A DNA stretch of 64,000 nt, from positions 1,178,001-1,242,000 of the forward strand of contig NZ_AP027922.1 of assembly GCF_030296835.1 (NCBI RefSeq), read 5' to 3'. The position numbers and the translations under genes are program-made. The DNA comes from Pseudoalteromonas sp. MM1 (GTDB lineage Bacteria > Pseudomonadota > Gammaproteobacteria > Enterobacterales > Alteromonadaceae). The notes under the pieces are model-generated. The model did no database searches and was not told the DNA's origin. It saw nothing but the letters and a program-made list of their open reading frames with translations. Every line of letters begins with the position of its first letter. Position 1 is the first letter of the stretch. This document shows, piece by piece, positions 1-9,138 of the stretch.

Positions 1-331
1 TATTTGAATAACTACCAGCAAGGCCAAACACACTATGCTGTTGATAATTTCCAGCACTTTCTTGTTTAGTTAAATAGTACCTATCGATAAGTATGCCCAA
101 AGCAAATACTACTAATACGGGAATATAAAAGCTTAAAAATGCTTCGATACTAATACTTTGATGCAAATTTATTTGCGACATATTGAGCATTAAAAAAGCG
201 GGTAAACTTACATAAAAAGTAAATTTACTTAAGCCGGCAATATGCTGCTGATTAAAAAATTTAAAATAACAACAGGTGTAGCCCAGTGCGACAATAAAAA
301 TTAAGGGAAAAATAATCGAAAAAATTTGCAC
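1..331 (-). CDS. AEC-family transporter, N-terminal part (partial)
   Basis: This reading frame runs off the left edge and gives about 110 N-terminal residues. It starts at a GTG at 331 with AAGGAAG about 6 nt upstream. The sequence has two hydrophobic segments and the family-like stretches LIFIVALGY, VSLPAFLML and FGLAGSYSN. These match the start of auxin efflux carrier (AEC, Mem_trans) permeases, which export small organic acids or amino acids across the inner membrane. It lies 15 nt downstream of smrB on the same strand and is probably cotranscribed with it. The substrate cannot be told, and the C-terminal half lies outside the window. Confidence 0.7.
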   Translation of the reverse strand, partial: MQIFSIIFPLIFIVALGYTCCYFKFFNQQHIAGLSKFTFYVSLPAFLMLNMSQINLHQSISIEAFLSFYIPVLVVFALGILIDRYYLTKQESAGNYQQHSVFGLAGSYSN

Positions 332-346
332 GTATTCTTCCTTTAA

Positions 347-904
347 TTAGCGTCTAAACTCATCACTTTGTGGTAAATCAATTAAAATTAGCACGGCACC
401 GCGTCCGCCGTATTCTAGCGGTGCTTGATGCATGGCTATTACATCGGGGTGTTGCACCAAATACTGCGGTACTTTGTGTTTTAAAACACGCTCGCCAATG
501 CCGTGCACTATGCACGCGCAGTAATAATGCTGTCTTTTGCACTCGTGAATAAGCCCCGCGAGTTCATCTTTTGCACGTTCTTTATTTAGCCCGTGCAGGT
601 CGAGAGTTAAATCGGGCGCAAAGTCGCCGCGTCGTAACTGTTTTGCTAAAAAAGAGTCGTGGCCATTTTGCACATAGTTAATGGTGCTATTTGTGTCTAT
701 ATCGGGGATATATTCGTCAGAAAAGAAAAATTCAGACTCAACCTGTTTTTTTTGCTGGGCAAATTGCTTCGCTTGTGACACCTTAGGTTTTGTATCAAAC
801 CTATGGGTATCTTGTTTAAACACCTTAGCGCCTGTAATTGTTTGGCGAAAAAGGTCAATGTCGTCATTGCTTAGGGACGATTGTGATGAGATGTCTTTTT
901 TCAT
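347..904 (-). CDS. smrB: Ribosome rescue endonuclease SmrB
   Basis: Protein of 185 residues whose C-terminal half is a Smr domain, with the signature LDLHGLNKERAKDEL near residue 100, CIVHGIGERVLK, and a terminal GGRGAVLILI strand. SmrB (YfcN) cuts mRNA between collided ribosomes to start rescue. The N-terminal 80 residues are charged and variable, as is usual for the family. It is divergent from prmB, the arrangement also found in E. coli, which supports the assignment. The ATG at 904 is the natural start. The 151-bp divergent region presumably holds both promoters. Confidence 0.92.
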   Translation of the reverse strand: MKKDISSQSSLSNDDIDLFRQTITGAKVFKQDTHRFDTKPKVSQAKQFAQQKKQVESEFFFSDEYIPDIDTNSTINYVQNGHDSFLAKQLRRGDFAPDLTLDLHGLNKERAKDELAGLIHECKRQHYYCACIVHGIGERVLKHKVPQYLVQHPDVIAMHQAPLEYGGRGAVLILIDLPQSDEFRR

Positions 905-1055
905 AAATTTTACCTAAACAAAAAAACGTAAAAACGCAGCGCAAAAGGCGGTACAATATAAAAGTGAGGGGCAATTGTAATTTGCTCAGCACAGTTAGGC
1001 AATGCAATCGTCGCAAAGACTCAAAACAGTCAGTTAGCTAAAACAGGTAAAAAAT

Positions 1056-1991
1056 ATGAGTGATTTACAAATAGAAGAAGCAACACTTGATGAAGCTGTT
1101 GCAGAACTGTCAACGTTACATGACTGGTTACGCTGGACTACAAGCCAATTTGCAAGTAGTGGAATATTTTTTGGACATGGCACAGATAACGCGTGGGATG
1201 AAGCCGTTAGCTTATTACTTCCTGCACTAAGTTTACCTATTGATGCCCCTAAAGAGTTAATGCATGCGCGGTTAACAAGTACAGAAAAAAACCGCTTAGC
1301 AGGGTTAATCGCAGAACGTATAAACGACTGCACGCCGGTTCCTTATTTAACAAGCATTGCTTGGTTTGCCGGCATGCCATTTTATGTTGATGAGCGTGTG
1401 CTTATTCCGCGTTCGCCGTTTGCAGAACTTATTACTAATAAGTTTTCACCGTGGCTTGAGCAGCCGCAAAGCGTTAACCGTATTTTAGATTTATGCACAG
1501 GCTCTGCGTGTATTGCTATTGCACTTGCTCAGGCATTTGAAACTGCGCAAGTTGATGCGGTTGATATATCGTATGAAGCGCTTGAAGTAGCAGATATAAA
1601 TATAAACGACTATATGCTAAGTGACCGCGTACTACCTATTCAGTCAGATGTATTTAGTGGAGTGCCAGGGCAAAAGTATGACCTAATAGTAGCCAACCCA
1701 CCGTATGTTGATGCTGAGGACATGGCTGATTTACCACGAGAATTTCATCATGAGCCTGAGCTTGGTTTAGCGTCTGGGCATGATGGCTTAGACGTTACAC
1801 GTACTATTTTAGAGCATGCGAGCAATCATCTAACTGATAACGGTTTGTTATTTGTAGAAGTTGGTAACTCTATGGTACATATGGATGCTTTGTATCCGGG
1901 CGCACCATTTGAGTGGGTTGAGTTTGAGCAAGGCGGCTTAGGTGTATTTGTAATAAGCAAAGCGCAGCTTGATACGTATTTTGCAAAATAA
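1056..1991 (+). CDS. prmB: 50S ribosomal protein L3 N5-glutamine methyltransferase PrmB
   Basis: S-adenosylmethionine-dependent methyltransferase of 311 residues that modifies a glutamine of ribosomal protein L3. The SAM-binding motif is seen as ILDLCTGSACIAIALA around residue 145. The catalytic NPPY motif, which contacts the glutamine side chain, is in LIVANPPYVD around residue 213. The N-terminal helical substrate-recognition region is present and the length is normal. PrmC is the close paralogue, but the neighbours smrB and aroC favour PrmB. The gene ends 58 bp before aroC and may be cotranscribed with it. Confidence 0.94.
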   Translation: MSDLQIEEATLDEAVAELSTLHDWLRWTTSQFASSGIFFGHGTDNAWDEAVSLLLPALSLPIDAPKELMHARLTSTEKNRLAGLIAERINDCTPVPYLTSIAWFAGMPFYVDERVLIPRSPFAELITNKFSPWLEQPQSVNRILDLCTGSACIAIALAQAFETAQVDAVDISYEALEVADININDYMLSDRVLPIQSDVFSGVPGQKYDLIVANPPYVDAEDMADLPREFHHEPELGLASGHDGLDVTRTILEHASNHLTDNGLLFVEVGNSMVHMDALYPGAPFEWVEFEQGGLGVFVISKAQLDTYFAK

Positions 1992-2049
1992 ATTTTAGGC
2001 CGAGCGTATGCTCGGCAACTTTTGTAGTCATTAGGAATGAGGAAAGTTA

Positions 2050-3147
2050 ATGGCAGGTAATAGCATAGGGCAGTTGTTTAAAGTGTCCACCTTTGGTGAG
2101 AGCCACGGCGTTGCCCTAGGCGGTGTTGTAGATGGTACTCCCGCAGGCCTTGAGATCACAGAGGCTGACTTACAAATTGATTTAGACCGTCGTAAACCTG
2201 GGCAAAGCCGCTATACAACGCAGCGCCGAGAAGACGATCAAATAAAAATTCTTTCAGGCGTTTTTGAAGGCAAAACCACAGGCACCAGCATTGGTTTACT
2301 TATCGAAAATACCGATCAACGCTCAAAAGACTACGGTAAAATTAAAGATGTGTTTCGCCCAGGTCATGGCGATTACACTTACTGGCACAAATACGGTCTG
2401 CGCGATTATCGCGGCGGTGGTCGCTCTTCTGCGCGTGAAACTGCAATTCGTGTAGCGGCAGGCGCAATTGCTAAAAAATACTTAAAGCAGTTTCATGGTA
2501 TAGAAGTAAAAGCATGCCTAAGCCAACTTGGGCCAATAAAAGCCGAAAGTTACGATTGGGATGAAGTTGAAAACAACTTATTCTTTTTTCCTGATGCAAC
2601 TAAGCTAGAAGCGCTTGATGAGTACATGAGAGACCTTAAAAAACAAGGCGACTCAGTGGGCGCAAAAGTAAAAGTGGTGGCTAGCAACGTACCGGTAGGA
2701 TTAGGCGAGCCTGTATTTGATAGGCTAGATGCTGAGATTGCGCATTCACTAATGAGCATTAACGCCGTTAAAGGTGTAGAAATTGGCGATGGCTTTGATG
2801 TAGTAGAGCAAAAAGGCTCAGAGCATCGTGATGAGTTAACTCCAGATGGCTTTACTTCAAACCACGCGGGTGGCGTACTTGCTGGTATTTCTACAGGGCA
2901 AGATATTATTGCCTCTATTGCGCTTAAACCAACATCAAGTATTACTATTCCAGGTAAAAGCATTAATACTGAAAACGAAGCGGTAGAGATGATCACCAAA
3001 GGTCGTCACGATCCGTGCGTTGGTATTCGTGCAATCCCAATTGCTGAGGCAATGATGGCCATTACCTTAATGGATCACTTACTGCGCCAGCGCGGACAAA
3101 ACCCACATGTTAACCACAAACATGGGCCAATTAAAGGCTCTGTTTAG
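2050..3147 (+). CDS. aroC: Chorismate synthase
   Basis: Last common enzyme of the shikimate pathway. It converts 5-enolpyruvylshikimate-3-phosphate to chorismate using reduced FMN, in the cytoplasm. The 365 residues carry all three family signatures: GESHG near the N terminus, [15 protein letters not shown] with [11 protein letters not shown] in the middle, and [18 protein letters not shown] near the C terminus. Length is standard and the start is preceded by a GAGGAAAG ribosome site. It follows prmB as in enterobacteria and ends at a strong terminator just downstream. Confidence 0.98.
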   Translation: MAGNSIGQLFKVSTFGESHGVALGGVVDGTPAGLEITEADLQIDLDRRKPGQSRYTTQRREDDQIKILSGVFEGKTTGTSIGLLIENTDQRSKDYGKIKDVFRPGHGDYTYWHKYGLRDYRGGGRSSARETAIRVAAGAIAKKYLKQFHGIEVKACLSQLGPIKAESYDWDEVENNLFFFPDATKLEALDEYMRDLKKQGDSVGAKVKVVASNVPVGLGEPVFDRLDAEIAHSLMSINAVKGVEIGDGFDVVEQKGSEHRDELTPDGFTSNHAGGVLAGISTGQDIIASIALKPTSSITIPGKSINTENEAVEMITKGRHDPCVGIRAIPIAEAMMAITLMDHLLRQRGQNPHVNHKHGPIKGSV

Positions 3148-3160
3148 CCATTAATACTTT

Positions 3161-3187
3161 AAAAAACGCGGACTACCGCGTTTTTTT
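3161..3187 (+). terminator. Terminator of aroC
   Basis: A GC-rich hairpin (CGCGG, loop ACTA, CCGCG) is preceded by an A run and followed by seven T residues, 13 bp after the aroC stop codon. Confidence 0.85.
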
Positions 3188-3265
3188 ATGCTTGTAATTC
3201 GCTTTTAAGCCTTTCAGGGGTTGTTCAAGTTTGCGCTCTATACTGTTTTAAGGAGGATAGTAATC

Positions 3266-3643
3266 ATGAACGATAATAAGCACAATAACACACACCTTAA
3301 AACCCAAGCTGCTATAGCACGATTAGATCGTTTTAGTCAGTTAACAGACAGCAGTATTGGCATTCCTTTTACTAAATTTAACATAGGGCTAGAGGCGGTG
3401 ATTGGTTTAATTCCCGTTATAGGTGATGCGGCAGGGCTCATTTTATCAAGCTATGTACTAGTAGAGGCGCAGCGTTTAGGTGTAAGTAAACGTATAAAAA
3501 CGAAGATGATCATCAATATGCTGATTGACTTTGTAGGCGGCTTAGTTCCATTTTTTGGCGATATATTTGATGCATTTTTTAAAGCTAACACCCGCAATAC
3601 CCGTTTATTAAAAAAACATTTAAATGCGCAGTTAGCTAATTGA
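3266..3643 (+). CDS. DUF4112 domain-containing protein
   Basis: Protein of 125 residues. An upstream TTG is possible, but the ATG at 3266 has a near-perfect AAGGAGG site and is preferred. The sequence shows the DUF4112 pattern: a hydrophobic stretch IGLEAVIGLIPVIGDAAGLILSSY, a basic patch (VSKRIKTKM), then a second segment FVGGLVPFFGDIFDAFFKAN. It probably has two membrane-associated helices with GD-containing turns. The function of the family is unknown. The gene stands alone between the aroC terminator and a dispersed repeat. Confidence 0.8.
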   Translation: MNDNKHNNTHLKTQAAIARLDRFSQLTDSSIGIPFTKFNIGLEAVIGLIPVIGDAAGLILSSYVLVEAQRLGVSKRIKTKMIINMLIDFVGGLVPFFGDIFDAFFKANTRNTRLLKKHLNAQLAN

Positions 3644-3649
3644 GAGTAA

Positions 3650-3814
3650 TAATACCACTCCTCAATAATACTTAATCATTTTTAGGGGCTAAACGTGTCA
3701 CTATCTGCGTTAAAAATTTTCATTTAGAACAATTAAATAGCGAACTTTTTCTTTGCTATCAACACGCTTTTCCATCCTTAAAATAGATCACTTAATTATG
3801 CGGATTGGTATAAT
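3650..3814. repeat. MITE-like dispersed repeat, short copy
   Basis: This 165-bp segment is clearly related along its length to 30945-31158. Shared blocks include ACTTAATCATTTT, GTGTC.CTATCTGCGTTAAAAA, ATCAACACG and AAAATAGATCACTTAATTATG. The right end (GGATTGGTATAATA) is an imperfect inverted copy of the left end (TAATACCACTCC). Compared with the other copy it lacks a central module of about 47 bp carrying a CATGGATG hairpin. It encodes nothing evident and lies between two unrelated genes. Confidence 0.7.
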
Positions 3815-3923
3815 ATTTTTTTGAGAGGCTTTAAATTTAGCATTAAGAATAAAAAACAAAGTGTTGTTGGTTGTTTAATCACCTAGTAAGGTAGAGAAGC
3901 CTATTCACTTTGGAATACACAAA

Positions 3924-4571
3924 ATGCAATTATTTATCGGTAATAAAAATTATTCTAGCTGGTCATTACGCGCATGGTATTTAATGAGTAAATTTGATGT
4001 CCCGTTTGACGAAACCCAGCTTGTGCTCGACACCAGTGACTTTTACGACGAACTAAAACAACACTTTCACGTTCAAAAAGTGCCGGCGTTAATTGATGGT
4101 GATCTGCAAGTGTGGGACTCGCTCGCAATCTGCGAATATATTAACGATGCTTATTTATCTGGTGCAGCATGGCCAAAATACATTACCCAAAGAGCTAAAG
4201 CACGCGCGTTAAGCGCTGAAATGCATTCAGGCTTTATGGCACTTCGTAATGAAATGCCAATGAACATACGAGCAACCCGTAAAGTAACGCTCTCAAACGA
4301 AGTACTAAAAGACATCGCTCGCATAGACGAGATATTTGCACAGCAACAAGATGTGTTTCCCAATACATGGTTTTTTGGCGACTTTAGTATTGCCGATGCG
4401 ATGTACGCTCCTATTGTACTGCGCTTAAAAACCTATCAAATTGCGCTATCAGAACAGGCGCAGCAATATTGTGATTTTGTAATGCGCTGCCCCGTATTGC
4501 AAACATGGATTACGCAAGCACTAACTGAAACAGATATAGTTGAGTGTGATGAGGCGGGGGTAGAGGTATAA
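3924..4571 (+). CDS. Glutathione S-transferase family protein
   Basis: Soluble protein of 215 residues with a thioredoxin-like N-terminal domain (starts MQLFIGNKNYSSWSLRAWYL) and an all-helical C-terminal domain. The cis-proline segment VQKVPALIDG and the glutathione gamma-glutamyl contact WDSLAICEYI are present around residues 50-75, and FFGDFSIADAMYAPI is the usual GST C-terminal helix cap. The NYSSWSLR start is typical of a proteobacterial GST subgroup of unknown substrate. It likely acts in detoxification or thiol chemistry. It is a single gene, 63 bp or more from epmC. Confidence 0.9.
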   Translation: MQLFIGNKNYSSWSLRAWYLMSKFDVPFDETQLVLDTSDFYDELKQHFHVQKVPALIDGDLQVWDSLAICEYINDAYLSGAAWPKYITQRAKARALSAEMHSGFMALRNEMPMNIRATRKVTLSNEVLKDIARIDEIFAQQQDVFPNTWFFGDFSIADAMYAPIVLRLKTYQIALSEQAQQYCDFVMRCPVLQTWITQALTETDIVECDEAGVEV

Positions 4572-4671
4572 CTCACTCATCACTTTTACTTTAAAGGTAA
4601 AAGCCCGTACAATTCGTCTCGTTTTTAGTGCGCTAATTTTGCGCTGTAACCGAGACGAATTAATCAGTTTT

Positions 4672-5226
4672 ATGCATCATATTGCCGATCTTATATCTAT
4701 TTTCGATAGTGTTTTTTATCAAAGCCATAACACTCGCTTAGTAAAAGGCGATGATGAGCCTGTTTATCTACCTGCCAATAATACCCATGGGTTTAATCAA
4801 ATTGTATTTGCTCACGGCTTTTATGCCAGTGCCCTACATGAAATAGCGCATTGGTTAGTGGCTGGAAACAAACGCAGAGAGCTTGAAGATTATGGATACT
4901 GGTACTGCCCAGATGGGCGAGATAAACACCAACAAGCTGAATTTGAAAGCGTAGAAATAAAGCCACAAGCAATAGAGTGGCTGCTCAGCACTGCTGCTGG
5001 CTTTGATTTTAATGTGTCGGTAGATAATTTGAACGGCGAGCAAACTTGTCGGTTTGACTTTCAAGCGCGAGTACACCAGCAGGTATTAATATTATTAGAG
5101 CAGGGAGTTAACGCACGTACCCAAGCATTATTAAAAGCGTTAAGTGATTTTTATAAAACACCGTGGCCGTTAACTGCTCAGCAATTTAATTGGCATCACC
5201 CTCAGGAGTTACAAAATGCAGTTTAA
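4672..5226 (+). CDS. epmC: Elongation factor P hydroxylase EpmC
   Basis: EpmC (YfcM) hydroxylates the lysyl-modified lysine of elongation factor P. Recognised by the block NTRLVKGDDEPVYLPA, the metal-binding HEIAHW motif around residue 60, and the invariant ELEDYGYWYCPDGRD segment. About 184 residues from the ATG at 4672, which aligns best with the E. coli start. An in-frame TTG at 4639 would add 11 residues, but neither start has a strong ribosome site. The stop overlaps the next gene by 11 nt, so translation is probably coupled. EF-P itself is not in the window. Confidence 0.9.
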   Translation: MHHIADLISIFDSVFYQSHNTRLVKGDDEPVYLPANNTHGFNQIVFAHGFYASALHEIAHWLVAGNKRRELEDYGYWYCPDGRDKHQQAEFESVEIKPQAIEWLLSTAAGFDFNVSVDNLNGEQTCRFDFQARVHQQVLILLEQGVNARTQALLKALSDFYKTPWPLTAQQFNWHHPQELQNAV

Positions 5227-6346
5227 GTTAGGCTTAATTATTAACCCTGTTGCAGGACTTGGTGGCAGTGTTGCTTTAAAAGGCAGTGATGGCGAAAACA
5301 CGGCTGCAAAGGCAATTGAGCTGGGTGCGCAAGCCAAAGCTAACAGCCGCACACAGGCAGCCCTAGAAGTGCTTGTACCCTATAAAGAGCAGTTAACAAT
5401 TTATACTGTAAATGGCGATATGGGCGAAAAAACAGCACGCGCATTAGGCTTTAATGTTGAAGTAATTTATACCGCTAGTGAAGTTACAAGTAGCGATGAT
5501 ACAGAAGCAAGCGCTAAATTACTTAAAAATTTAGGCGTCGATTTAGTGCTGTTTGCTGGTGGCGATGGTACAGCGCGCAATATTTGTCATGCCATAGAAG
5601 ATACTATACCAGTGCTGGGTATACCTGCTGGCTGTAAAATTCACTCTGGCGTGTATGCAATTACACCTAGAGCAGCTGGCCGCGTAGTCGAAATGCTAGT
5701 AAAAGGCGAGCTAGTGACGCTTGCAGATGCCGATGTCATGGATATTGACGAAGAGGCGTTTAGACAAGGCACCGTAAAAGCTAAGCGCTACGGCGAAATG
5801 CAAATACCAAGCGAAGTACGTTATGTACAAGCCGTTAAAAATGGCGGCAAAGAAACAGATGAACTTGTGCTTGCCGATATTGCAGCGCATGTGGTGAGTG
5901 AAATGGATGAAGACACTTATTACATTATGGGTAGTGGCTCAACTGTTGAAGCCATAATGCAAGAAATGGGGCTGGATAATACTTTATTGGGCGTAGATTT
6001 AATTAAAGATCAAATCTTAGTTGCGCAAGATTTAACTGCCAAGCAGTTGCTTGATAGTACGCATGGGCATGTGACTAAATTAGTTATTACATTAATAGGC
6101 GGGCAAGGCCATATTTTTGGTCGAGGGAATCAGCAGCTAAGCCCTGAGCTTATTCGTGCTATTGGTAAAGACAATATTATCGTAGTGGCAACTAAAACCA
6201 AATTACACGCGTTGAACGGGCGTCCGCTTATTTGTGACACTGGCGACAGCGCTTTAGATGATGAATTAACAGGTTACATTAAAGTAACCACCGGCTATAA
6301 CGACCATATTATGTATGCTGTCGGTTATGAAAACCAGGAGAAGTAA
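5216..6346 (+). CDS. ATP-NAD kinase / AcoX-like family protein
   Basis: Protein of 376 residues of the NAD kinase superfamily. Visible features are the N-terminal LIINPVAGLGG strand-loop, the nucleotide-binding LFAGGDGTARNI motif near residue 117, and GIPAGCKIHSGVYAITP, which takes the place of the NAD-binding loop. The C-terminal half has LIGGQGHIFGRGNQQLSPE. Family members are annotated as ATP-NAD/AcoX kinases, and the true substrate is uncertain. Canonical nadK is a different, shorter protein. The gene overlaps epmC and is followed after 4 nt by yfcL, indicating an operon. Confidence 0.85.
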   Translation: MQFKLGLIINPVAGLGGSVALKGSDGENTAAKAIELGAQAKANSRTQAALEVLVPYKEQLTIYTVNGDMGEKTARALGFNVEVIYTASEVTSSDDTEASAKLLKNLGVDLVLFAGGDGTARNICHAIEDTIPVLGIPAGCKIHSGVYAITPRAAGRVVEMLVKGELVTLADADVMDIDEEAFRQGTVKAKRYGEMQIPSEVRYVQAVKNGGKETDELVLADIAAHVVSEMDEDTYYIMGSGSTVEAIMQEMGLDNTLLGVDLIKDQILVAQDLTAKQLLDSTHGHVTKLVITLIGGQGHIFGRGNQQLSPELIRAIGKDNIIVVATKTKLHALNGRPLICDTGDSALDDELTGYIKVTTGYNDHIMYAVGYENQEK

Positions 6347-6350
6347 CACA

Positions 6351-6626
6351 ATGAGTTTAGTGAATTATATTGATGCTGCGCAGCAATACTTTGATGATTT
6401 AGTAATTAAAGCAACAGATGATGAGCTGTTCGCTGGTGGTTATTTGCGCGGACATTACGACCTTGCAGTAGGCTATGCAGAAGTAGAAGAGCTAACAATC
6501 TCTATTGACGAACTCAACGAAACCGTGGAGCAAAGCTTAGTAAAAGCATACCGCAATGGCGAGCTAAACGAAGAAGATAAAACCTTGGTTGTTAGGCTTT
6601 GGGAAGAAGTGAAAGCCCTCGCTTAA
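6351..6626 (+). CDS. yfcL: YfcL family protein
   Basis: Small acidic cytoplasmic protein of 91 residues, starting at the ATG at 6351 behind an AGGAGA site. The pattern YFDDLVIKATDDELFAGGYLRGH followed by a helical C terminus matches the YfcL family, whose function is unknown. E. coli keeps yfcL next to epmC, so the neighbourhood supports the call. It is the last gene of the epmC operon, with a terminator 23 bp downstream. Confidence 0.85.
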   Translation: MSLVNYIDAAQQYFDDLVIKATDDELFAGGYLRGHYDLAVGYAEVEELTISIDELNETVEQSLVKAYRNGELNEEDKTLVVRLWEEVKALA

Positions 6627-6648
6627 CGGATGCTTAGTTCACAATTAC

Positions 6649-6685
6649 AAAAAACGCGGCAACGATAATGAAGCCGCGTTTTTTT
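6649..6685 (+). terminator. Terminator of the epmC-yfcL operon
   Basis: The inverted repeat ACGCGGC / GCCGCGT with a 12-nt loop is flanked by an A run and seven T residues. Confidence 0.85.
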
Positions 6686-6777
6686 ATGCTTTATTTGTGC
6701 CCATAATAGATTAATTGGTTAATTTACTGTTACTCATTAATGGTATATTGTTACTAAAACCTATTTGGGAGCTATAA

Positions 6778-8334
6778 ATGAACAATAATAATCAAGCAGC
6801 GGTACCTACAGGGTTAATCGCACGCTTTTTAAATTTTGTGGAGCGGGTTGGTAACAAACTACCCGATCCGGCGATTATTTTCTTATTCGCTATGTTACTT
6901 ATTTGGTTGTGCTCGTGGTTATTATCTGGCGTAAGTTTTGATGCGTTAGACCCACGTACAGGTCAAGCCATTGTTGTGAATAACCTGCTAGAGGGCGATT
7001 CACTCGCCTCGTTTTTATCTTCCATGGTAAAAACCTTTACGGGCTTTGCACCGCTGGGCGTGGTACTGGTTGCCATGTTAGGTGTGGGGGTGGCTGAACA
7101 CTCGGGTTATATCAATACGGGCCTTAAGTTAATGCTTAAAGTGACCCCCAAGCAACTGTTAACCCCTTCAGTGATTTTAGTGGCTATTGTAAGCCATACT
7201 GCAACCGATGCAGGCTACGTATTGGTGATCCCACTAGCAGGTGTTATTTTCTTTGCCGCAGGGCGACACCCATTAGCAGGCATTGCAGCAGCGTTTGCAG
7301 GTGTGAGCGGTGGATTTGGCGCTAACTTTATTCCATCAGGGATAGACCCATTACTACAAAGCTTTACCCAAAGTGCAGCGCAAATTATTAACCCCGATAT
7401 GTCGATTAACCCACTTAATAACTGGGCATTCACTTCTGCTTCGAGTTTATTTATTGTTTTATTAGGCTGGTATATTACTGACAAAATAATTGAGCCACGG
7501 TTAAAAAACACACCGCTTAATGAAGATACCCACAATTTACCAGCCTTCGATGAAGCTAAAAGTGATGAAAAACGCGCCTTTTTTATAGCCAGTAGCGTAA
7601 TGGTCGTAGGGCTTGCTTTACTTGCATTTGTATCCGCTCCTGCCGATTCAGCAATGCGCAGTGCCGATGGCTCACTGACTAATTTTAGATCGCCCCTTAT
7701 GCAATCTATTGTGCCTTTAATCTTTTTATTATTTTGGATACCCGGTGCCGTGTATGGTTTTACCGTTGGAACCTTTAAAACCTCAAAAGATATGATAGAT
7801 GCGATGAGCACCGCAATGAGTGGCATGGCTTATTACATTGTAATGGCGTTCTTTTGTGCGTTATTTATTGCGGCGTTTTCTAAGTCTAACTTAGGGGCGT
7901 TAATGGCCATTGAAGGAGCGCAGCTTTTAAAAGCAATGGAGTTGCCAAGCGCTGTAACTGTTGTGGGTATTATATTTTTGACCGGCTTTGTAAACTTGTT
8001 CGTTGGCTCAAGTTCAGCAAAATGGGCATTACTGGGGCCCATTTTTGTGCCCATGTTAATGCAACTAGGTATATCACCCGATTTAACCCAAGCGGCTTAT
8101 AGAATCGGAGACTCTAGCTCAAATATAATTACCCCACTCATGCCGTATTTCCCATTGGTTGTGGTTTACTGCCAAAAGTACGTAAAAGATACCGGTATAG
8201 GCACGCTTATCGCACTTATGATCCCCTACTCAATCGCGTTCATGATTGGCTGGAGTATTTTCTTGCTAGGGTATTGGGCACTCGGTATTCCGTTAGGGTT
8301 AGATGCGAGTTACGTTTATCCAACGTTACCTTAA
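6778..8334 (+). CDS. AbgT family transporter
   Basis: Polytopic inner-membrane protein of 518 residues with at least ten hydrophobic segments. Family signatures are PDPAIIFLFAMLLIW near residue 30, SHTATDAGYVLVIPL around residue 140, and the C-terminal VGSSSAKWALLGPIFVPM with RIGDSSSNIITPLMPYFP. AbgT proteins take up p-aminobenzoyl-glutamate in E. coli, and others (MtrF, YdaH) export antimetabolites such as sulfonamides. No abgA/abgB hydrolase genes lie nearby, so the substrate is not settled. It is monocistronic with its own terminator. Confidence 0.93.
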   Translation: MNNNNQAAVPTGLIARFLNFVERVGNKLPDPAIIFLFAMLLIWLCSWLLSGVSFDALDPRTGQAIVVNNLLEGDSLASFLSSMVKTFTGFAPLGVVLVAMLGVGVAEHSGYINTGLKLMLKVTPKQLLTPSVILVAIVSHTATDAGYVLVIPLAGVIFFAAGRHPLAGIAAAFAGVSGGFGANFIPSGIDPLLQSFTQSAAQIINPDMSINPLNNWAFTSASSLFIVLLGWYITDKIIEPRLKNTPLNEDTHNLPAFDEAKSDEKRAFFIASSVMVVGLALLAFVSAPADSAMRSADGSLTNFRSPLMQSIVPLIFLLFWIPGAVYGFTVGTFKTSKDMIDAMSTAMSGMAYYIVMAFFCALFIAAFSKSNLGALMAIEGAQLLKAMELPSAVTVVGIIFLTGFVNLFVGSSSAKWALLGPIFVPMLMQLGISPDLTQAAYRIGDSSSNIITPLMPYFPLVVVYCQKYVKDTGIGTLIALMIPYSIAFMIGWSIFLLGYWALGIPLGLDASYVYPTLP

Positions 8335-8352
8335 TTTAAAACTTAATTTATG

Positions 8353-8379
8353 AACCTCACTCACTTGAGTGAGGTTTTT
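8353..8379 (+). terminator. Terminator after the AbgT gene
   Basis: The hairpin AACCTCACTCA / TGAGTGAGGTT with a 2-nt gap is followed by T residues. Confidence 0.8.
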
Positions 8380-8415
8380 AATATAAAAATGCAGCAATGT
8401 AAAAAGTAGTGTTAA

Positions 8416-9007
8416 TTACCTTTCTAATTCTCTCGCTATATAGCCGAATAAACTTTCCTCACCAACAATATACACGTAATCGTTTTTGTTATTCATTATT
8501 GTAGGCTTATCGTCGTACCATCTAAAGTCGTGCGTTTTGTTAGTAGTAGGGTCTTTAAAGTATAAGCGAGTACAACTATCTTCATACTCAGTGCCACACT
8601 CTTGTACATCAGTGAGGATATATTCCTTATACCAATAGTCACCTTGCGTGTAGTAAGCCCATAACTCAATGGGGGCAGAGAGTAAAAAATAGAAAGTTGC
8701 ATAGATTAACAAAGGGAGTATTGGGTAGGTGAAGATTAATGATAACTTCATTTTTGTATCTGAAAAGCTACCTTTAAGATGCTCCCTGTATTTACTGCAA
8801 CGTCTATATTTTTTGATTACAAGTACATGGAGATAGATAAATAATGCCCCGCAAAAAAATAGGAAGCGCTATATAAAAAATAGCCTCATAAATTTTATTT
8901 TCAATAAATGGTGGATCGGTAAAATCCATTAGTATAAGCGTGGCAATATTCAGAATTGGGAAGCCAATTATTGCTGCAAAGAGCAAGTTGTCATAATATT
9001 TTTTCAA
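8416..9007 (-). pseudogene. Membrane protein gene split by a frameshift in an A7 run
   Basis: Two adjacent open frames (9007-8804, 67 codons; 8751-8416, 111 codons) appear to be one gene. The downstream frame stays open upstream of its first ATG as far as 8851, encoding a plausible end of a membrane helix and a basic loop (GALFIYLHVLVIKKYRR). The frames meet at a run of seven A at 8853-8859. Removing one A would join them into about 200 residues with three hydrophobic segments and a soluble C-terminal domain containing two cysteines (ECGTEYEDSC). I do not recognise the family. The cause could be mutation, a phase-variable tract or a sequencing error. Confidence 0.6.
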
Positions 9008-9087
9008 TGTAAATTCGTCCGTGAATTATAGTTTTTTCTTAGTTTACAGAATTTTTATTTTTTACTAAAGCAGTGGCTTTAAAACAA

Positions 9088-9120
9088 AAAACCTTGGCAC
9101 TTTCGTGGCAAGGTTTTTTA
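9088..9120 (-). terminator. Terminator of deaD
   Basis: Read on the minus strand, a hairpin ACCTTGCCAC / GTGCCAAGGT with one internal mismatch is followed by a T run, 19 bp beyond the deaD stop. The A run on the other side could let it act in both directions. Confidence 0.75.
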
Positions 9121-9138
9121 CAACGTAAGCTATAAAGC

